A stretch of 64,000 nt of DNA, from NCBI GenBank assembly GCA_947502885.1, contig CANNBP010000001.1, forward strand, positions 496,001-560,000, given 5' to 3'. A program made the translations under genes and the position numbers. Each line of letters starts with the position of its first letter. Position 1 is the first letter of the stretch. The DNA comes from an uncultured Aquimarina sp. (GTDB taxonomy: Bacteria > Bacteroidota > Bacteroidia > Flavobacteriales > Flavobacteriaceae). This document shows positions 1 to 10,346 of the stretch, in pieces. Under the pieces are notes generated by a model. That model was not told the DNA's origin. It ran no database searches and was given only the letters and a program-made list of their open reading frames with translations.

Positions 1-3
1 GTT

Positions 4-1257
4 ATGTTATATTATATACTCGGAGTAGTACTTCTGATTATATCCCTAATATTCTGTGTTTTATATATAAAAAGTAGAAGTAAACTTAAAGAAAAAGAGG
101 CTGCTCTACTGTCTTTAAATAAAAAAACTGAAGAACAGTTACAGCTTCAGCAAGAACTTATCTCCATCCTAAGTCAGGAATTAAGAATACCTATGTATGG
201 TATTATGGGACTAACCAATATTCTATCTGAAGAGTACCCAGATCTTAAAAATGATAAAAACTTAAAGTCCTTAAAATTTTCTGGTAATTATTTATTAACT
301 CTAATTAATAACGTGTTACATGTTAATTTTTTGGATTCTAAAGAGGTGACTTTAAAAAATGTCTTGTTCGACATCCAAGAACTTACCAAAAATATCACTA
401 ATTCGTTTAACTACGCAACTGAAAATAGTGATACAAAATTAAGTTTTGATTTTGATCCTGAAATTGATCAGATGATCTACGGTGACCCTGCTGTACTTTC
501 TCAAATATTGATGAACCTTTTAAGTAATGCTTTACGTTTTACTAAAAACGGAAATGTTAATTTTTCTGTTAACTTGATCAAGAAAAAAAATGGAGTATCA
601 ACAGTTTCTTTTAAAGTAAATCATGATGGTCAAGAAGTATCCATTGAGGAACAAAATTCAATTTATCAAGAATTTATAAATGCGAAAAGTACGAATACAC
701 CAAATTTAGGTATTGGTGTTAATTCTAAAATAACAAATAGACTTGCAGACGTAATTAATGCAGAGCTCATTGTTCAAAACAACTCTCATAATGGATCTGA
801 ATATGCATTAGTAGTTAACTTTAATGAGGCTCCATCAAAAGAAAAGAGCGATAGTCAAAGTTTAAAAGCATTTGAACCGTTTAGCAAAAAAATTAGTGTG
901 TTAATTGTTGATGACAATAAACTTAATTTATTGGTTGCAGACAAAATGTTATCCAAAGAAAATTATAATTGCACTACTATTGATAATGGTTTTGATGCTA
1001 TCGACCTAGTAAAAGAAAACGAATATGATATTATTTTGATGGATATTAATATGCCAAAACTAAATGGTATAGGTACTACAAAAAGAATCCGAAAATTTGA
1101 TACAGAAACTCCTATTATTGCATTGACAGCAGTAGATGTAACTCAATTAAATCGTCAAATTGTTCAGGCGGGGCTAAATGACTATATTTTAAAACCTTAT
1201 AATAAAAATCACTTATTAGAAATTATAGATAAACACACACATTTAACAACCCAATAG
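4..1257 (+). CDS. Sensor histidine kinase with HATPase and C-terminal response-regulator (REC) domain
   Basis: N-terminal TM segment, 'LSQELRIPMYGIMGLTNIL' H-box-like, 'QILMNLLSNALRFT' N-box, REC domain 'ISVLIVDDNKLNLLVADKML..IILMDINMPKLNG'. Confidence 0.85.
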   Translation: MLYYILGVVLLIISLIFCVLYIKSRSKLKEKEAALLSLNKKTEEQLQLQQELISILSQELRIPMYGIMGLTNILSEEYPDLKNDKNLKSLKFSGNYLLTLINNVLHVNFLDSKEVTLKNVLFDIQELTKNITNSFNYATENSDTKLSFDFDPEIDQMIYGDPAVLSQILMNLLSNALRFTKNGNVNFSVNLIKKKNGVSTVSFKVNHDGQEVSIEEQNSIYQEFINAKSTNTPNLGIGVNSKITNRLADVINAELIVQNNSHNGSEYALVVNFNEAPSKEKSDSQSLKAFEPFSKKISVLIVDDNKLNLLVADKMLSKENYNCTTIDNGFDAIDLVKENEYDIILMDINMPKLNGIGTTKRIRKFDTETPIIALTAVDVTQLNRQIVQAGLNDYILKPYNKNHLLEIIDKHTHLTTQ

Positions 1258-1274
1258 TATATTAAATAGCACTC

Positions 1275-2237
1275 TTAATTTACAATTATTTGTTGCCCAA
1301 TTTTAAGTACTGAATTACGTTTTATAGAATTAGCTTTACAAAGCTCTGAAACCGCCAAACCATGTTTATTGGCGATTCTATATAATGTATCTCCTTTCTT
1401 TACGGTATAAAATTTTTGTTGTTGTTCTTTGACTAAAGAAACATCATCCATAGTCTTATATACAACTACATTACTTTTACGTGTTGATCTATGGCGTCTT
1501 GGAGTTGCCCATTTTTTTGTAACCACAAAAGTATCAGACCTAATTTCTGTTTCATTACTGAATTCAAATACATATTCTGGATTTATGGTCTTTCCATGAT
1601 AACTCACTTCTAAGTGCAAATGACTTCCTCTCGCATTACCGCTCACTCCTCCTTTTCCAATCACAGCTCCCTTTTTAACCTCTTGATTTTCTCTCACCAA
1701 AAGTTCAGACAAATGCGCATATAACGTTTCTATACCATTATAATGCCTAACAATAACCATATTACCATAACCTCTGTAGTATCCTACATATCGAATTTTC
1801 CCATCCAATATAGATTTTACCTCATCACCTGTCTGAAGATCAATATCTATGCCTTTATGAGGCCTTCCTCTTCTCCATCCATAACGTGAAGTAACTACCA
1901 TTTTACGTGAGACAGGAGAAGAAAATTTTTCATCACCAAATTTTAATAAAAAGGGAAAAGATACTTGTTCATCCCAATAAGGATTTAAATGTTCTGTATC
2001 CCAATGTGCACTATATGCCTCTTTAATATGATCATCATCATGCTCTTTGAACAATGAAGGGTCCTTTTTTGGATAGATCGGTAAATAGGCAAACTTATCT
2101 CCTATTACTATTCTCTTATACTCACATATTTTTACAGGGTCTTCTTGCTTGGGTAATTCTTGTGCGGATATCTTGAAAAAGGATATCAATAAAACAAAAC
2201 AAGATACTCCTCTTTTCTTATTTATTAAAAACATCAA
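1275..2237 (-). CDS. M23 family peptidase with C-terminal LysM domain
   Basis: 'SRYGWRRGRPHKGIDIDLQTGDEV...GYGNMVIVRHYNGIETLYAHLS...GNARGSHLHLEVSYHGKTINPEYVF' and 'YTVKKGDTLYRIANKHGLAVSELCKANSI'. Confidence 0.93.
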   Translation of the reverse strand: MMFLINKKRGVSCFVLLISFFKISAQELPKQEDPVKICEYKRIVIGDKFAYLPIYPKKDPSLFKEHDDDHIKEAYSAHWDTEHLNPYWDEQVSFPFLLKFGDEKFSSPVSRKMVVTSRYGWRRGRPHKGIDIDLQTGDEVKSILDGKIRYVGYYRGYGNMVIVRHYNGIETLYAHLSELLVRENQEVKKGAVIGKGGVSGNARGSHLHLEVSYHGKTINPEYVFEFSNETEIRSDTFVVTKKWATPRRHRSTRKSNVVVYKTMDDVSLVKEQQQKFYTVKKGDTLYRIANKHGLAVSELCKANSIKRNSVLKIGQQIIVN

Positions 2238-2575
2238 TTAGTAAACTTTTACTTTTTTTAAGTAGATTTTCAACTATATATAAATTGCTTTTACACATAT
2301 ATAACCCTAAAATTAATATGTTATTACAAAAAAACAAGAGTACACCATCTCAATATTGAAAAAACATCACCTATAAAACCTTACTTTACTAATAACCAGA
2401 TTTTTAAGAATTTCGTTAAATATTGCATTTCCGTAACTAAATTACGTCATATTACCCTCCTCTAATTTTATTAACTTTTCATTAAGAAATTGATGGGAAA
2501 ACATTAATATGCGAAAAAACAATAAATAGAATAAGTCCTAGTTTTATGGTAAACAAAATAATTAATTAAACAACC

Positions 2576-3409
2576 ATGAAAAGATCATTCACATTAATTG
2601 CGGTGTCGGGAGCGTTAATCATGACGTCGTGTGTATCAAAAAAGAAATATGTTGCGTTAGACCAAGAACTACAAAACACACGTAGTACTTTGCAAAAAAC
2701 CGTAGTAGAAAAAGAAGAATTAGAAGAAAAGTTTGCTAAAATTGAAGCTAGAGTTGCTGACTATAATTCTAAGATCAACTCTTTAAAAGATGCAAATGAT
2801 GAAAAAATGGTAATGGTAGAAGATATTGCTGCTATATCAAATAAGACAAAAGAAAAAATGAAAGCTACTTTGGCCAAAGTAGATCAGCAAAAATTGCAAG
2901 GTGCAACATCTCTTAAAGATTCTATGAATATTGCTGTTTCTCATAATCTAAAAGATTCTTTATCTGAAGACTTAAAAGAGGATGAAGACATATCTATAGA
3001 CATTGATAATACTGTTGTAATGATATCAATATCAGACAAAATGCTATTTAACAGCGGAAGCTATAGAGTAAGTAATAAAGCTAATGACATACTAACTAAA
3101 TTGGCTGATGTTATCAATTCTGAACCTAGCCTAGAGGTAATGGTAGAAGGTCATACAGACCCAAGAACAATCAGTACTCCTGTCCTTGAAGATAACTGGG
3201 ATTTAAGTGTAAAGAGAGCTACTTCAATTGTACGAAAATTACAAAAGAAATATAATGTAGATCCAGCAAAACTTATTGCGTCAGGAAGAAGTAGCTATAA
3301 GCCTTTAGTAGATAATGAGACTAAAGAAAATATGGCTAAAAACAGACGTACAAGAATTATATTGTTACCAAATATGGACAAGTTCTTTGCTATGCTATCT
3401 TCTAACTAG
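2576..3409 (+). CDS. OmpA family lipoprotein
   Basis: Lipobox 'LIMTSC', coiled coil, OmpA C-terminal 'LEVMVEGHTDPR...WDLSVKRATSIVRKL...ASGRSSYKPL...NRRTRIILLP'. Confidence 0.9.
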   Translation: MKRSFTLIAVSGALIMTSCVSKKKYVALDQELQNTRSTLQKTVVEKEELEEKFAKIEARVADYNSKINSLKDANDEKMVMVEDIAAISNKTKEKMKATLAKVDQQKLQGATSLKDSMNIAVSHNLKDSLSEDLKEDEDISIDIDNTVVMISISDKMLFNSGSYRVSNKANDILTKLADVINSEPSLEVMVEGHTDPRTISTPVLEDNWDLSVKRATSIVRKLQKKYNVDPAKLIASGRSSYKPLVDNETKENMAKNRRTRIILLPNMDKFFAMLSSN

Positions 3410-3424
3410 TATTAGATCTTGTAA

Positions 3425-3480
3425 AAAATATTTTTTACAAAAAAAGAGGTGATATACTTAATATCACCTCTTTTTTTTTG
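3425..3480. terminator. Intergenic hairpin terminator
   Basis: aaaaaagaggtgatatacttaatatcacctcttttttttt. Confidence 0.8.
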
Positions 3481-3483
3481 GTA

Positions 3484-4698
3484 TTAGTGAAGCCTATAAT
3501 ATCCACATTTAAGATAAGCCCCTTCTTTAAAACTAACAGGATGATCGATATCATGAGTAGTTTTTTCTAATGCAGTATATGTTCTTCCCGTTGCAAGAAT
3601 ATTTTTCTCAGAAATAGCAAAAAAGTCTTCTGCTATTACTCTTGATGAACATGAAGCTAAGACTAATATACCATTTCTAGTCACTAATTGCGAACCTAAC
3701 TTAGCCAATCTTGCATAGCTATTCTTTGCTTTTTCTTTTTCACTTTCTCTTTTAGCAAAAGAAGGAGGGTCAATCACTACTATATCAAATACACGTTTAG
3801 TATTAATCAAACGTTGCAATCCTTCAAATGCATCGGCTACCATAATCTCATGTTTTCCCTTATGAGCGTTTAAAGAAGCATTATTCTGTGCCATTAGTAA
3901 CGCATGCTCGCTAATATCAAGACTTACTACTTCCTTGGCTCCACCACATAAAGCATGAACAGAAAAACCTCCAGCATATGAAAAAACATCTAAAACTGTT
4001 TTATTATGAGCCAACTCACCAACCATTTTTCTATTATGACGATGATCCAAAAAATATCCTGTTTTATGACCTTTAATCACATTTGCAGAAAACAATACAC
4101 CATGTTCTCTAAAAACAACCACCTCATTAGTTAAATCTCCATAAATAACATCTCCATCATTAAGTCCATAAACTTCTCCTTTTGTTTGTAATGACCTACT
4201 TAAACGAATTACAACAGTTTCTGATCCAGAAATTGTAACCAAATGTTTAACAATCCAATTAAAATATGGAAACCATATATGCGAATATAATTTGATAACT
4301 AGAACTTTATCATAGATATCTGCAATTACACCAGGTAAACAATCATTCTCTCCAAAAAGTAATCTATAACTATTGGTATCAGAAACCAATAATGGTTTTC
4401 TTAATTCATATGCTTTGGCTATTTTTTCTTCAAACCAATCTTCATTAATTTGAGCAGCTTTTTTAAATTGAATTAATTTAATACGTATTGGAGAATAAGG
4501 GTCATAGAGTCCACAAGCCAAAAACTTATTTTTATCATTATCAAAAACAATGACAAGATCTCCAGCTGCTCCCTCTATGTTTTGTTTCACTATACTATCC
4601 TCAAAAACCCAAGGATGACCTTGTTTTACAACTTTCTCAGCAGAGGGTTTTAACTTAACAGCTAATCGTTTTGTCTCTATAAAAGGAATGCAATTCAT
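3484..4698 (-). CDS. Class I SAM-dependent rRNA methyltransferase (RlmI-like, PUA domain)
   Basis: 'KGHPWVFEDSI' PUA-like N-terminus; 'GYFLDHRHNRKMV...VLDVFSYAGGFSVHAL...VVIDPPSFAK'. Confidence 0.88.
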   Translation of the reverse strand: MNCIPFIETKRLAVKLKPSAEKVVKQGHPWVFEDSIVKQNIEGAAGDLVIVFDNDKNKFLACGLYDPYSPIRIKLIQFKKAAQINEDWFEEKIAKAYELRKPLLVSDTNSYRLLFGENDCLPGVIADIYDKVLVIKLYSHIWFPYFNWIVKHLVTISGSETVVIRLSRSLQTKGEVYGLNDGDVIYGDLTNEVVVFREHGVLFSANVIKGHKTGYFLDHRHNRKMVGELAHNKTVLDVFSYAGGFSVHALCGGAKEVVSLDISEHALLMAQNNASLNAHKGKHEIMVADAFEGLQRLINTKRVFDIVVIDPPSFAKRESEKEKAKNSYARLAKLGSQLVTRNGILVLASCSSRVIAEDFFAISEKNILATGRTYTALEKTTHDIDHPVSFKEGAYLKCGYYRLH

Positions 4699-4789
4699 AA
4701 TGGCAAGAATACTATTATTTTTTATGATTCTATTAAATAACCCTTTTTAACTTTTGAATTTATATTTAATTTCTTTTTTTTTAAGAAAA

Positions 4790-4820
4790 AAACGAGACTA
4801 CATACATAGTCTCGTTTTAA
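4790..4820. terminator. Hairpin terminator
   Basis: aaacgagactacatacatagtctcgttt. Confidence 0.75.
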
Positions 4821-4845
4821 ATTATTTTGAATGTTATGTTATAGC

Positions 4846-5037
4846 TTAGTACCAAATACAACCACCAGAACCACCTATTCCAATACAAATACCAGCTTCA
4901 CAAAATGGACCTCCTGGTGATAATTCACAGCAATTTCTACCTCTCTGTTGACACGCATAACGTCTTTCTCCAGAAATTTTACTTTGCTCATCTCTACTAA
5001 GGCTCTTTACGCCTTCAAGTTTTAAAATACTTTTCAT
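4846..5037 (-). CDS. Small Cys-rich secreted-peptide precursor (bacteriocin/natural-product precursor-like)
   Basis: 63 aa; leader 'MKSILKLEGVKSLSRDEQSKISG' typical of Bacteroidota GG-type leaders, followed by Cys/Gly-rich core with 6 Cys; own terminator. Confidence 0.65.
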   Translation of the reverse strand: MKSILKLEGVKSLSRDEQSKISGERRYACQQRGRNCCELSPGGPFCEAGICIGIGGSGGCIWY

Positions 5038-5157
5038 TTGTGCTATATTTATGGTTTTTCACTATAAAAATAACACAATATAACCAAACGGTGTTGTGAC
5101 AAAAACTCAAAAACAATATGGTAAACACTTAAATAACAAAAAGTAAACCATCACTCT

Positions 5158-6714
5158 TTATTCATCTCTAAACAAAAGGTTAATCTGCGACCTTAGTTTT
5201 CTTTTATAGTCTTCTTCTAACCAATCTCTATAATTCTTTGTACTCTTACTTATACAATAAGAATATCTACGAACTCTATATTCTATATCTTGATCTAAAA
5301 GTTTACTTAATATTCTAGCATCAAAAACATCTTCACTATTCTCAACACACATCTTAGCATGTTGCTCTATTGATTTCTCTAGTACGGTTAAACTTCTTAG
5401 TCCAAATTTCTTGGTTTTAGCATACTCTTCTTCAATATCAAATTCTGTGTCTGTAGAATTAGCAAATTCTCTTCTTAAATCTTCAGGTAAAACGTACTTA
5501 AAATTACGTTCTATTTCCTCATCACCTACAAGGTTGTCATAATAAAAATCTGGAGATCTAAAAATCGATTGCCAATCTACATCAGAATTCCATAGTCCAA
5601 ATCTTGCCGTATTATTTCCTAAATCCAAAATAGAAAACTCTTTTTTAACAGGTAAAATACGAGATCCTCGACCAATCATTTGAAAATATAATGTAAGAGA
5701 TTTTGTTGCTCTATTAAGTATAATAGTCTCTACCGTTGGTTCATCAAACCCTGTAGTCAAAATACTTACTGAAGAAAGAATGGCATCGTCAGTCTTTTTA
5801 AACCAGGCTAATATATCCTCACGCTCTTGTTTACTATTTGTGTTATCTAAATGACGAATAGGATACCCTGCTTTTTTAAAAGTATCATATACATAAATAG
5901 AAGTGTTTATTCCATTATTAAATATTAATGTCTTTTTCCCCTTAGCTTTCTCTTCATATGCATGCAAAAGTTTATCCTGCATTAGCATATTCGTATAAAG
6001 CTCTTCTGATGATTTTACGGTATAATCTCCATTCATACCAATTTTAAGAGATCCCAAACCAACATCAAAAGTATAAGTTACGGGTTTAGCCAAAAAGCCA
6101 CTTTTAATCAACGAATTAATTGTATCCCCAACAATTAGTTCGTTATAATTATCCTTCATCGGAAGTTTCATATTTGAACTAAGTGGTGTAGCAGTAACTC
6201 CTAAAATAAAACAGTGTTTAAAAAATCGGAATAACTTTCGAAACGAATTATAATGAGCTTCATCGATAATGATCATACCTACATCATTTAACTCTAAACG
6301 ACCTTCATTAAGCCTGTTATTTAGAGTTTCGACCATAGCCACAAAACACATATACTCACTCTGATCATCAAGTTCCTTAACAGAACTATTGATTATTTTG
6401 TTCTTTACCTTAAACTCTGTAAGCATTTTGGATGTTTGTCCACAAAGTTCTATACGGTGGGTTAATACAACTACCTTTTTCTTAGTAGACTCTGTATACC
6501 TTCTTACAATTTCTGAAAATATAACTGTCTTCCCTCCTCCCGTTGGAAGTTGATACAGCAAGTTATACTTACCAGGAAACTCATTTAAACGTTTAAAGAT
6601 CTTATCTATATCCCTTTGCTGATAATCGTATAAAACCTTTCGTCCTTTCTTATCTATCTCTGCGGGTTCTAATCCCATGAAGCCTTTATTAAAATAAGCT
6701 ACAAAACTAAACAC
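5158..6714 (-). CDS. DEAD/DEAH-box helicase (SF2)
   Basis: 'LLYQLPTGGGKTVIFSEI', 'MIIIDEAHYN', 'LGVTATPL', 'ILTTGFDEPTVETIILNRATKSLTLYFQMIGRGSRI'. Confidence 0.93.
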   Translation of the reverse strand: MFSFVAYFNKGFMGLEPAEIDKKGRKVLYDYQQRDIDKIFKRLNEFPGKYNLLYQLPTGGGKTVIFSEIVRRYTESTKKKVVVLTHRIELCGQTSKMLTEFKVKNKIINSSVKELDDQSEYMCFVAMVETLNNRLNEGRLELNDVGMIIIDEAHYNSFRKLFRFFKHCFILGVTATPLSSNMKLPMKDNYNELIVGDTINSLIKSGFLAKPVTYTFDVGLGSLKIGMNGDYTVKSSEELYTNMLMQDKLLHAYEEKAKGKKTLIFNNGINTSIYVYDTFKKAGYPIRHLDNTNSKQEREDILAWFKKTDDAILSSVSILTTGFDEPTVETIILNRATKSLTLYFQMIGRGSRILPVKKEFSILDLGNNTARFGLWNSDVDWQSIFRSPDFYYDNLVGDEEIERNFKYVLPEDLRREFANSTDTEFDIEEEYAKTKKFGLRSLTVLEKSIEQHAKMCVENSEDVFDARILSKLLDQDIEYRVRRYSYCISKSTKNYRDWLEEDYKRKLRSQINLLFRDE

Positions 6715-6932
6715 TTTTAAAGGTTATATAAAGAAATTCGTCAATTATATTTCTGTATTTTAGTAACCAATTCTATATCTACACCTTACCTAGCTTACTC
6801 TACATAATGCCATATTAATTCTTTTCTGAATGTTAATTAATCATAATTATTAACATAAAAAAGCATGATACTTTAATTTTGAACCTATAAATACTTCCTA
6901 ACTATAAAGAATAAAGCATAAATCTTAATTTA

Positions 6933-7802
6933 ATGACAAAAACAGACAAAGATTTAATTCCGGTTCAATCACTTTTAATGCCTAAACCAATAGTCTATAC
7001 TGCTATGTTGTTAAATTGGATATCTCCATTTTTAGCTTCAAGATTTGCTGCTCGAATTTTTTTAACCCCTTTTGGGTATAAAATGCCTTCAAGAGAAAAA
7101 AAAATGTTTGAGAATAGTCATAAAGAAAAGGTTCATATTAAAAAGATTAATCGAGAAGTAGTGGTATACAATTATGGAGAGTCTGATAAAAAAATATTAT
7201 TAGTACATGGTTGGTCAGGTAGCGGCACACAGCTTTCTAAAATTGCAGATCATCTCCTACAGCATGGTTATAGCACTGTAAGTTTTGATGCTCCTGCGCA
7301 TGGCAATGCTCCTGGCAAACGCAGTATGCTTCCTTTTTTTATAGAATCAATATATCAGTTAGAAAAATCCCACGGGCCATTCAATGCCGCCATAGGACAT
7401 TCTCTAGGAGGAATGTCTCTGCTTAGAGCAGCCAAATGCGGGCTACAAATAGATAAATTAATTATTGTTGGTACAGCCAACAGTATAACCGCAATTACCA
7501 GTAATTTTGCTCAGAACCTTAAGTTAAGTCAAAAAGTTGGACGACTATTAAAAGCATATTTTGACGAAAGATATGGTGAAGATATTGATAATTATTCAGG
7601 AGCAACCTCTGCAATAGATGTAAAAACTCCTACCCTAGTTATACATGACAAAAATGATGTAGATGTGCATTATAGTGCCGCACAAGAAATATTTGACAAT
7701 TTAGATAATGGTGAACTATTAATTACCGAACAATTAGGCCATAGAAAAATTTTAGGAAATCAAGATGTGATCAATAAAATGACCCAATTTATTTTGGAAT
7801 AG
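6933..7802 (+). CDS. Alpha/beta hydrolase
   Basis: 'LLVHGWSGSGTQL', nucleophile 'IGHSLGGMS', 'LVIHDKNDVDVHY', 'GHRKIL'. Confidence 0.88.
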   Translation: MTKTDKDLIPVQSLLMPKPIVYTAMLLNWISPFLASRFAARIFLTPFGYKMPSREKKMFENSHKEKVHIKKINREVVVYNYGESDKKILLVHGWSGSGTQLSKIADHLLQHGYSTVSFDAPAHGNAPGKRSMLPFFIESIYQLEKSHGPFNAAIGHSLGGMSLLRAAKCGLQIDKLIIVGTANSITAITSNFAQNLKLSQKVGRLLKAYFDERYGEDIDNYSGATSAIDVKTPTLVIHDKNDVDVHYSAAQEIFDNLDNGELLITEQLGHRKILGNQDVINKMTQFILE

Positions 7803-7871
7803 TTATTGATTAGTTAAGAATAACATATTTGTACGACTACTCGTTATATATATAATTAAAATTAGAAAATT

Positions 7872-8372
7872 ATGAAACGTGTTATTTTATTAGTTATCAC
7901 AATTCTGGTAGTAAGTTGTACAGGTACTGCACAAAAAGAATCCAAAACAAAAAGTGAAAAAGTATATGCTGTATCAAAAACCAATACAGAATGGAAAAAA
8001 ATACTAACTAACGAACAATATTATATTTTAAGACAAGCAGGAACAGAAAGGCCTTTTTCTAGTCCTTTAAATAAACTTTATGCATCCGGAACCTTTCATT
8101 GTGCGGCTTGTAATACACCATTATATGAAAGCAAGTACAAATTCGATAGTGGTACGGGATGGCCAAGTTTTGATCGTGCGGTAAAAGGAAATGTCGATAA
8201 AGATGTAGATTATAAGCTTGGTTATGCTAGATCCGAATTATTATGCGGAACTTGCGGGGGGCATTTGGGTCATGTATTTAACGATGGACCAAGAGAAACA
8301 ACAGGAATGAGACACTGTATTAATGGAGATGCCCTGATTTTCACACCTAATGAGACTAAAAAAAATGAGTAA
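7872..8372 (+). CDS. msrB: Peptide-methionine (R)-S-oxide reductase MsrB, lipoprotein
   Basis: Lipobox 'VVSC'; 'AGTERPFSSPLN..GTFHCAACNTPLYESKYKFDSGTGWPSFDRAV..GHLGHVFNDGPRETTGMRHCINGDALIF'. Confidence 0.93.
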   Translation: MKRVILLVITILVVSCTGTAQKESKTKSEKVYAVSKTNTEWKKILTNEQYYILRQAGTERPFSSPLNKLYASGTFHCAACNTPLYESKYKFDSGTGWPSFDRAVKGNVDKDVDYKLGYARSELLCGTCGGHLGHVFNDGPRETTGMRHCINGDALIFTPNETKKNE

Positions 8373-8760
8373 ATATCCAATACATAAATCAGAAGAAGAC
8401 TGGAAAACAGAATTAACTGAAGAGCAATACAAGGTATTAAGAGAAAAAGGGACAGAAAGACCCTTTACAGGAACCTATAATATGCACTTTGAAGATGGTA
8501 CTTATACTTGTATGGGATGCAAAACACCTCTTTTTGAGAGTCAAAGCAAATTTGATTCGGGTTGTGGTTGGCCTAGTTTTGATCAATCTCTAGAGGGAGC
8601 TATTCAATACAACAGAGATTCATCTCACGGTATGATACGTACAGAAATTGTATGTTCAAACTGTGGAGGTCATATTGGTCATGTTTTTAACGATGGACCT
8701 ACAGAAACGGGACAGAGATATTGCGTAAACTCCGTTAGTATTGATTTTGACAAACAATAA
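8365..8760 (+). CDS. msrB: Peptide-methionine (R)-S-oxide reductase MsrB (second copy, cytoplasmic)
   Basis: 'GTERPFTGTYN..YTCMGCKTPLFESQSKFDSGCGWPSFDQSL..GGHIGHVFNDGPTETGQRYCVNSVSIDF'; start ATG 8365 overlaps upstream stop (ATGAGTAA). Confidence 0.93.
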   Translation: MSKYPIHKSEEDWKTELTEEQYKVLREKGTERPFTGTYNMHFEDGTYTCMGCKTPLFESQSKFDSGCGWPSFDQSLEGAIQYNRDSSHGMIRTEIVCSNCGGHIGHVFNDGPTETGQRYCVNSVSIDFDKQ

Positions 8761-8781
8761 TTATAATAAATATAAAATCAT

Positions 8782-9264
8782 ATGAAAAAAATTATCACAG
8801 TATTATGCATAGCTACATTCATTTTCACATCATGTTCTAGTGATGACGACAGAGTTGATAACGATACCGTTGGACAAACATTTGAACTTGAAAATGTCAA
8901 CTTTGTTGCTCCAGAATATGCAGTTAATATTCCTTTTCCTAATAATGTTGAGGTATTTGGTAGCGATGCTATCTTAGTTTATCGCTTAGAAGATATAGTA
9001 AACGGAAACGATGTATGGGAACCCTTACCCACTCCCGTTATCTTTCTTGAAAATAATGGTGAATTAAATTATAGATTTAATCATACTGTAAATGACGTAG
9101 ATATATATCTGGAAACCCCAGATATTAGTTTAATCGGTGATAATTATAGAATAAATCAAGTGTTTCGAATCGTGGTAGTACCTTCTGGTTTTGCAACAAA
9201 TACAAATATTGATTTATCAGACTTTAATGCAGTACAAGATGCTATCGAGTTAGAATATAAATAA
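8782..9264 (+). CDS. Hypothetical lipoprotein
   Basis: Signal peptide with lipobox 'FTSCSSDDD'. Confidence 0.7.
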   Translation: MKKIITVLCIATFIFTSCSSDDDRVDNDTVGQTFELENVNFVAPEYAVNIPFPNNVEVFGSDAILVYRLEDIVNGNDVWEPLPTPVIFLENNGELNYRFNHTVNDVDIYLETPDISLIGDNYRINQVFRIVVVPSGFATNTNIDLSDFNAVQDAIELEYK

Positions 9265-9282
9265 CACATCTTTCTTTAAAGA

Positions 9283-9323
9283 ATAAAAAAGCATCAGTAT
9301 ATATATACTGATGCTTTTTTATT
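9283..9323. terminator. Hairpin terminator
   Basis: aaaaaagcatcagtatatatatactgatgctttttta. Confidence 0.85.
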
Positions 9324-9517
9324 CTACTATTGTATTCAACACTTTAATTTATTTACTAAGTAGTATATCCTTAAGCTCTTTTCCATTAATATATGTTTAA
9401 AATAAACTTTGAATAAAATTCTTCTTTCATTTGCTATCTTAGCAATTATAAAAAATATAATTTTAGGTCAAATACTCTAAATGTTCATAAGAATATTGAC
9501 AACAACATAACCAATAC

Positions 9518-10315
9518 ATGATACAGTTAGAAGAAACTACGATCTGGAGTAAATTAAGTAGTCCATATGGTAACTCAGTAGAGATCCCTACCCTTATTAT
9601 AGAATTATCTAAAACAAACAAAAAAGAAGTTGCAGATGAATTGATTTGGGAATACATATACCATCAAGGATCCACATACGAAAATACACTTGCGACACTT
9701 CCTCATCTATTAAAAATTATTAAAGAATCAAACGACGAAGTATTTAAAATGGATCTTGTGCTATCTTTGGGTATTGTACTTATTGGGTATGAAGAAACTT
9801 CAGACTTAAATGGTGTTTTTAAAACCAATAACCTTACAGATGAAACTCAAAATAGAATTAAAATAGCTTTTAAAAATGCCTTAAAGGAATTTAAAAATAT
9901 TGTAGACAATTCATTCTCTAACATCAATTCCTTAGACGAAAGTTCAAAAAGGTATTTTCTTATAACATATTTGGTGACAAGAGGAAAACATCATGAAGCC
10001 GAAATATTTATAACATTTAGCGAAAATGATGAGTATATATTTGTTTGTCCTAATTGCAATGAAGAGACCTTTTTATGGAATGAAGAAAATGTTTTAAATG
10101 CCTATGACAAAGACCCAACGTTTAATAAAGATAGGAAACAAATCAAAATTGATGTTAATAACTCTAATCCAGATCTAAACTGGTTAGAAGAATTGATTAT
10201 CAAAATTAACATTAACTCTCTTAGATCATTACTGCCCTATTTTAAAGGACATATGAATTGTTATCATTGCAAAGAACAAAGTAATATATTTGATGGAGTG
10301 TTAAATAGTATTTAA
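9518..10315 (+). CDS. Hypothetical protein with zinc-ribbon-like CxxC motifs
   Basis: 265 aa ORF; 'FVCPNCNEETF' and 'NCYHCKEQ'. Confidence 0.65.
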   Translation: MIQLEETTIWSKLSSPYGNSVEIPTLIIELSKTNKKEVADELIWEYIYHQGSTYENTLATLPHLLKIIKESNDEVFKMDLVLSLGIVLIGYEETSDLNGVFKTNNLTDETQNRIKIAFKNALKEFKNIVDNSFSNINSLDESSKRYFLITYLVTRGKHHEAEIFITFSENDEYIFVCPNCNEETFLWNEENVLNAYDKDPTFNKDRKQIKIDVNNSNPDLNWLEELIIKININSLRSLLPYFKGHMNCYHCKEQSNIFDGVLNSI

Positions 10316-10346
10316 TAATTATAAGGTCTTCGGATTAAGAAAAGAG

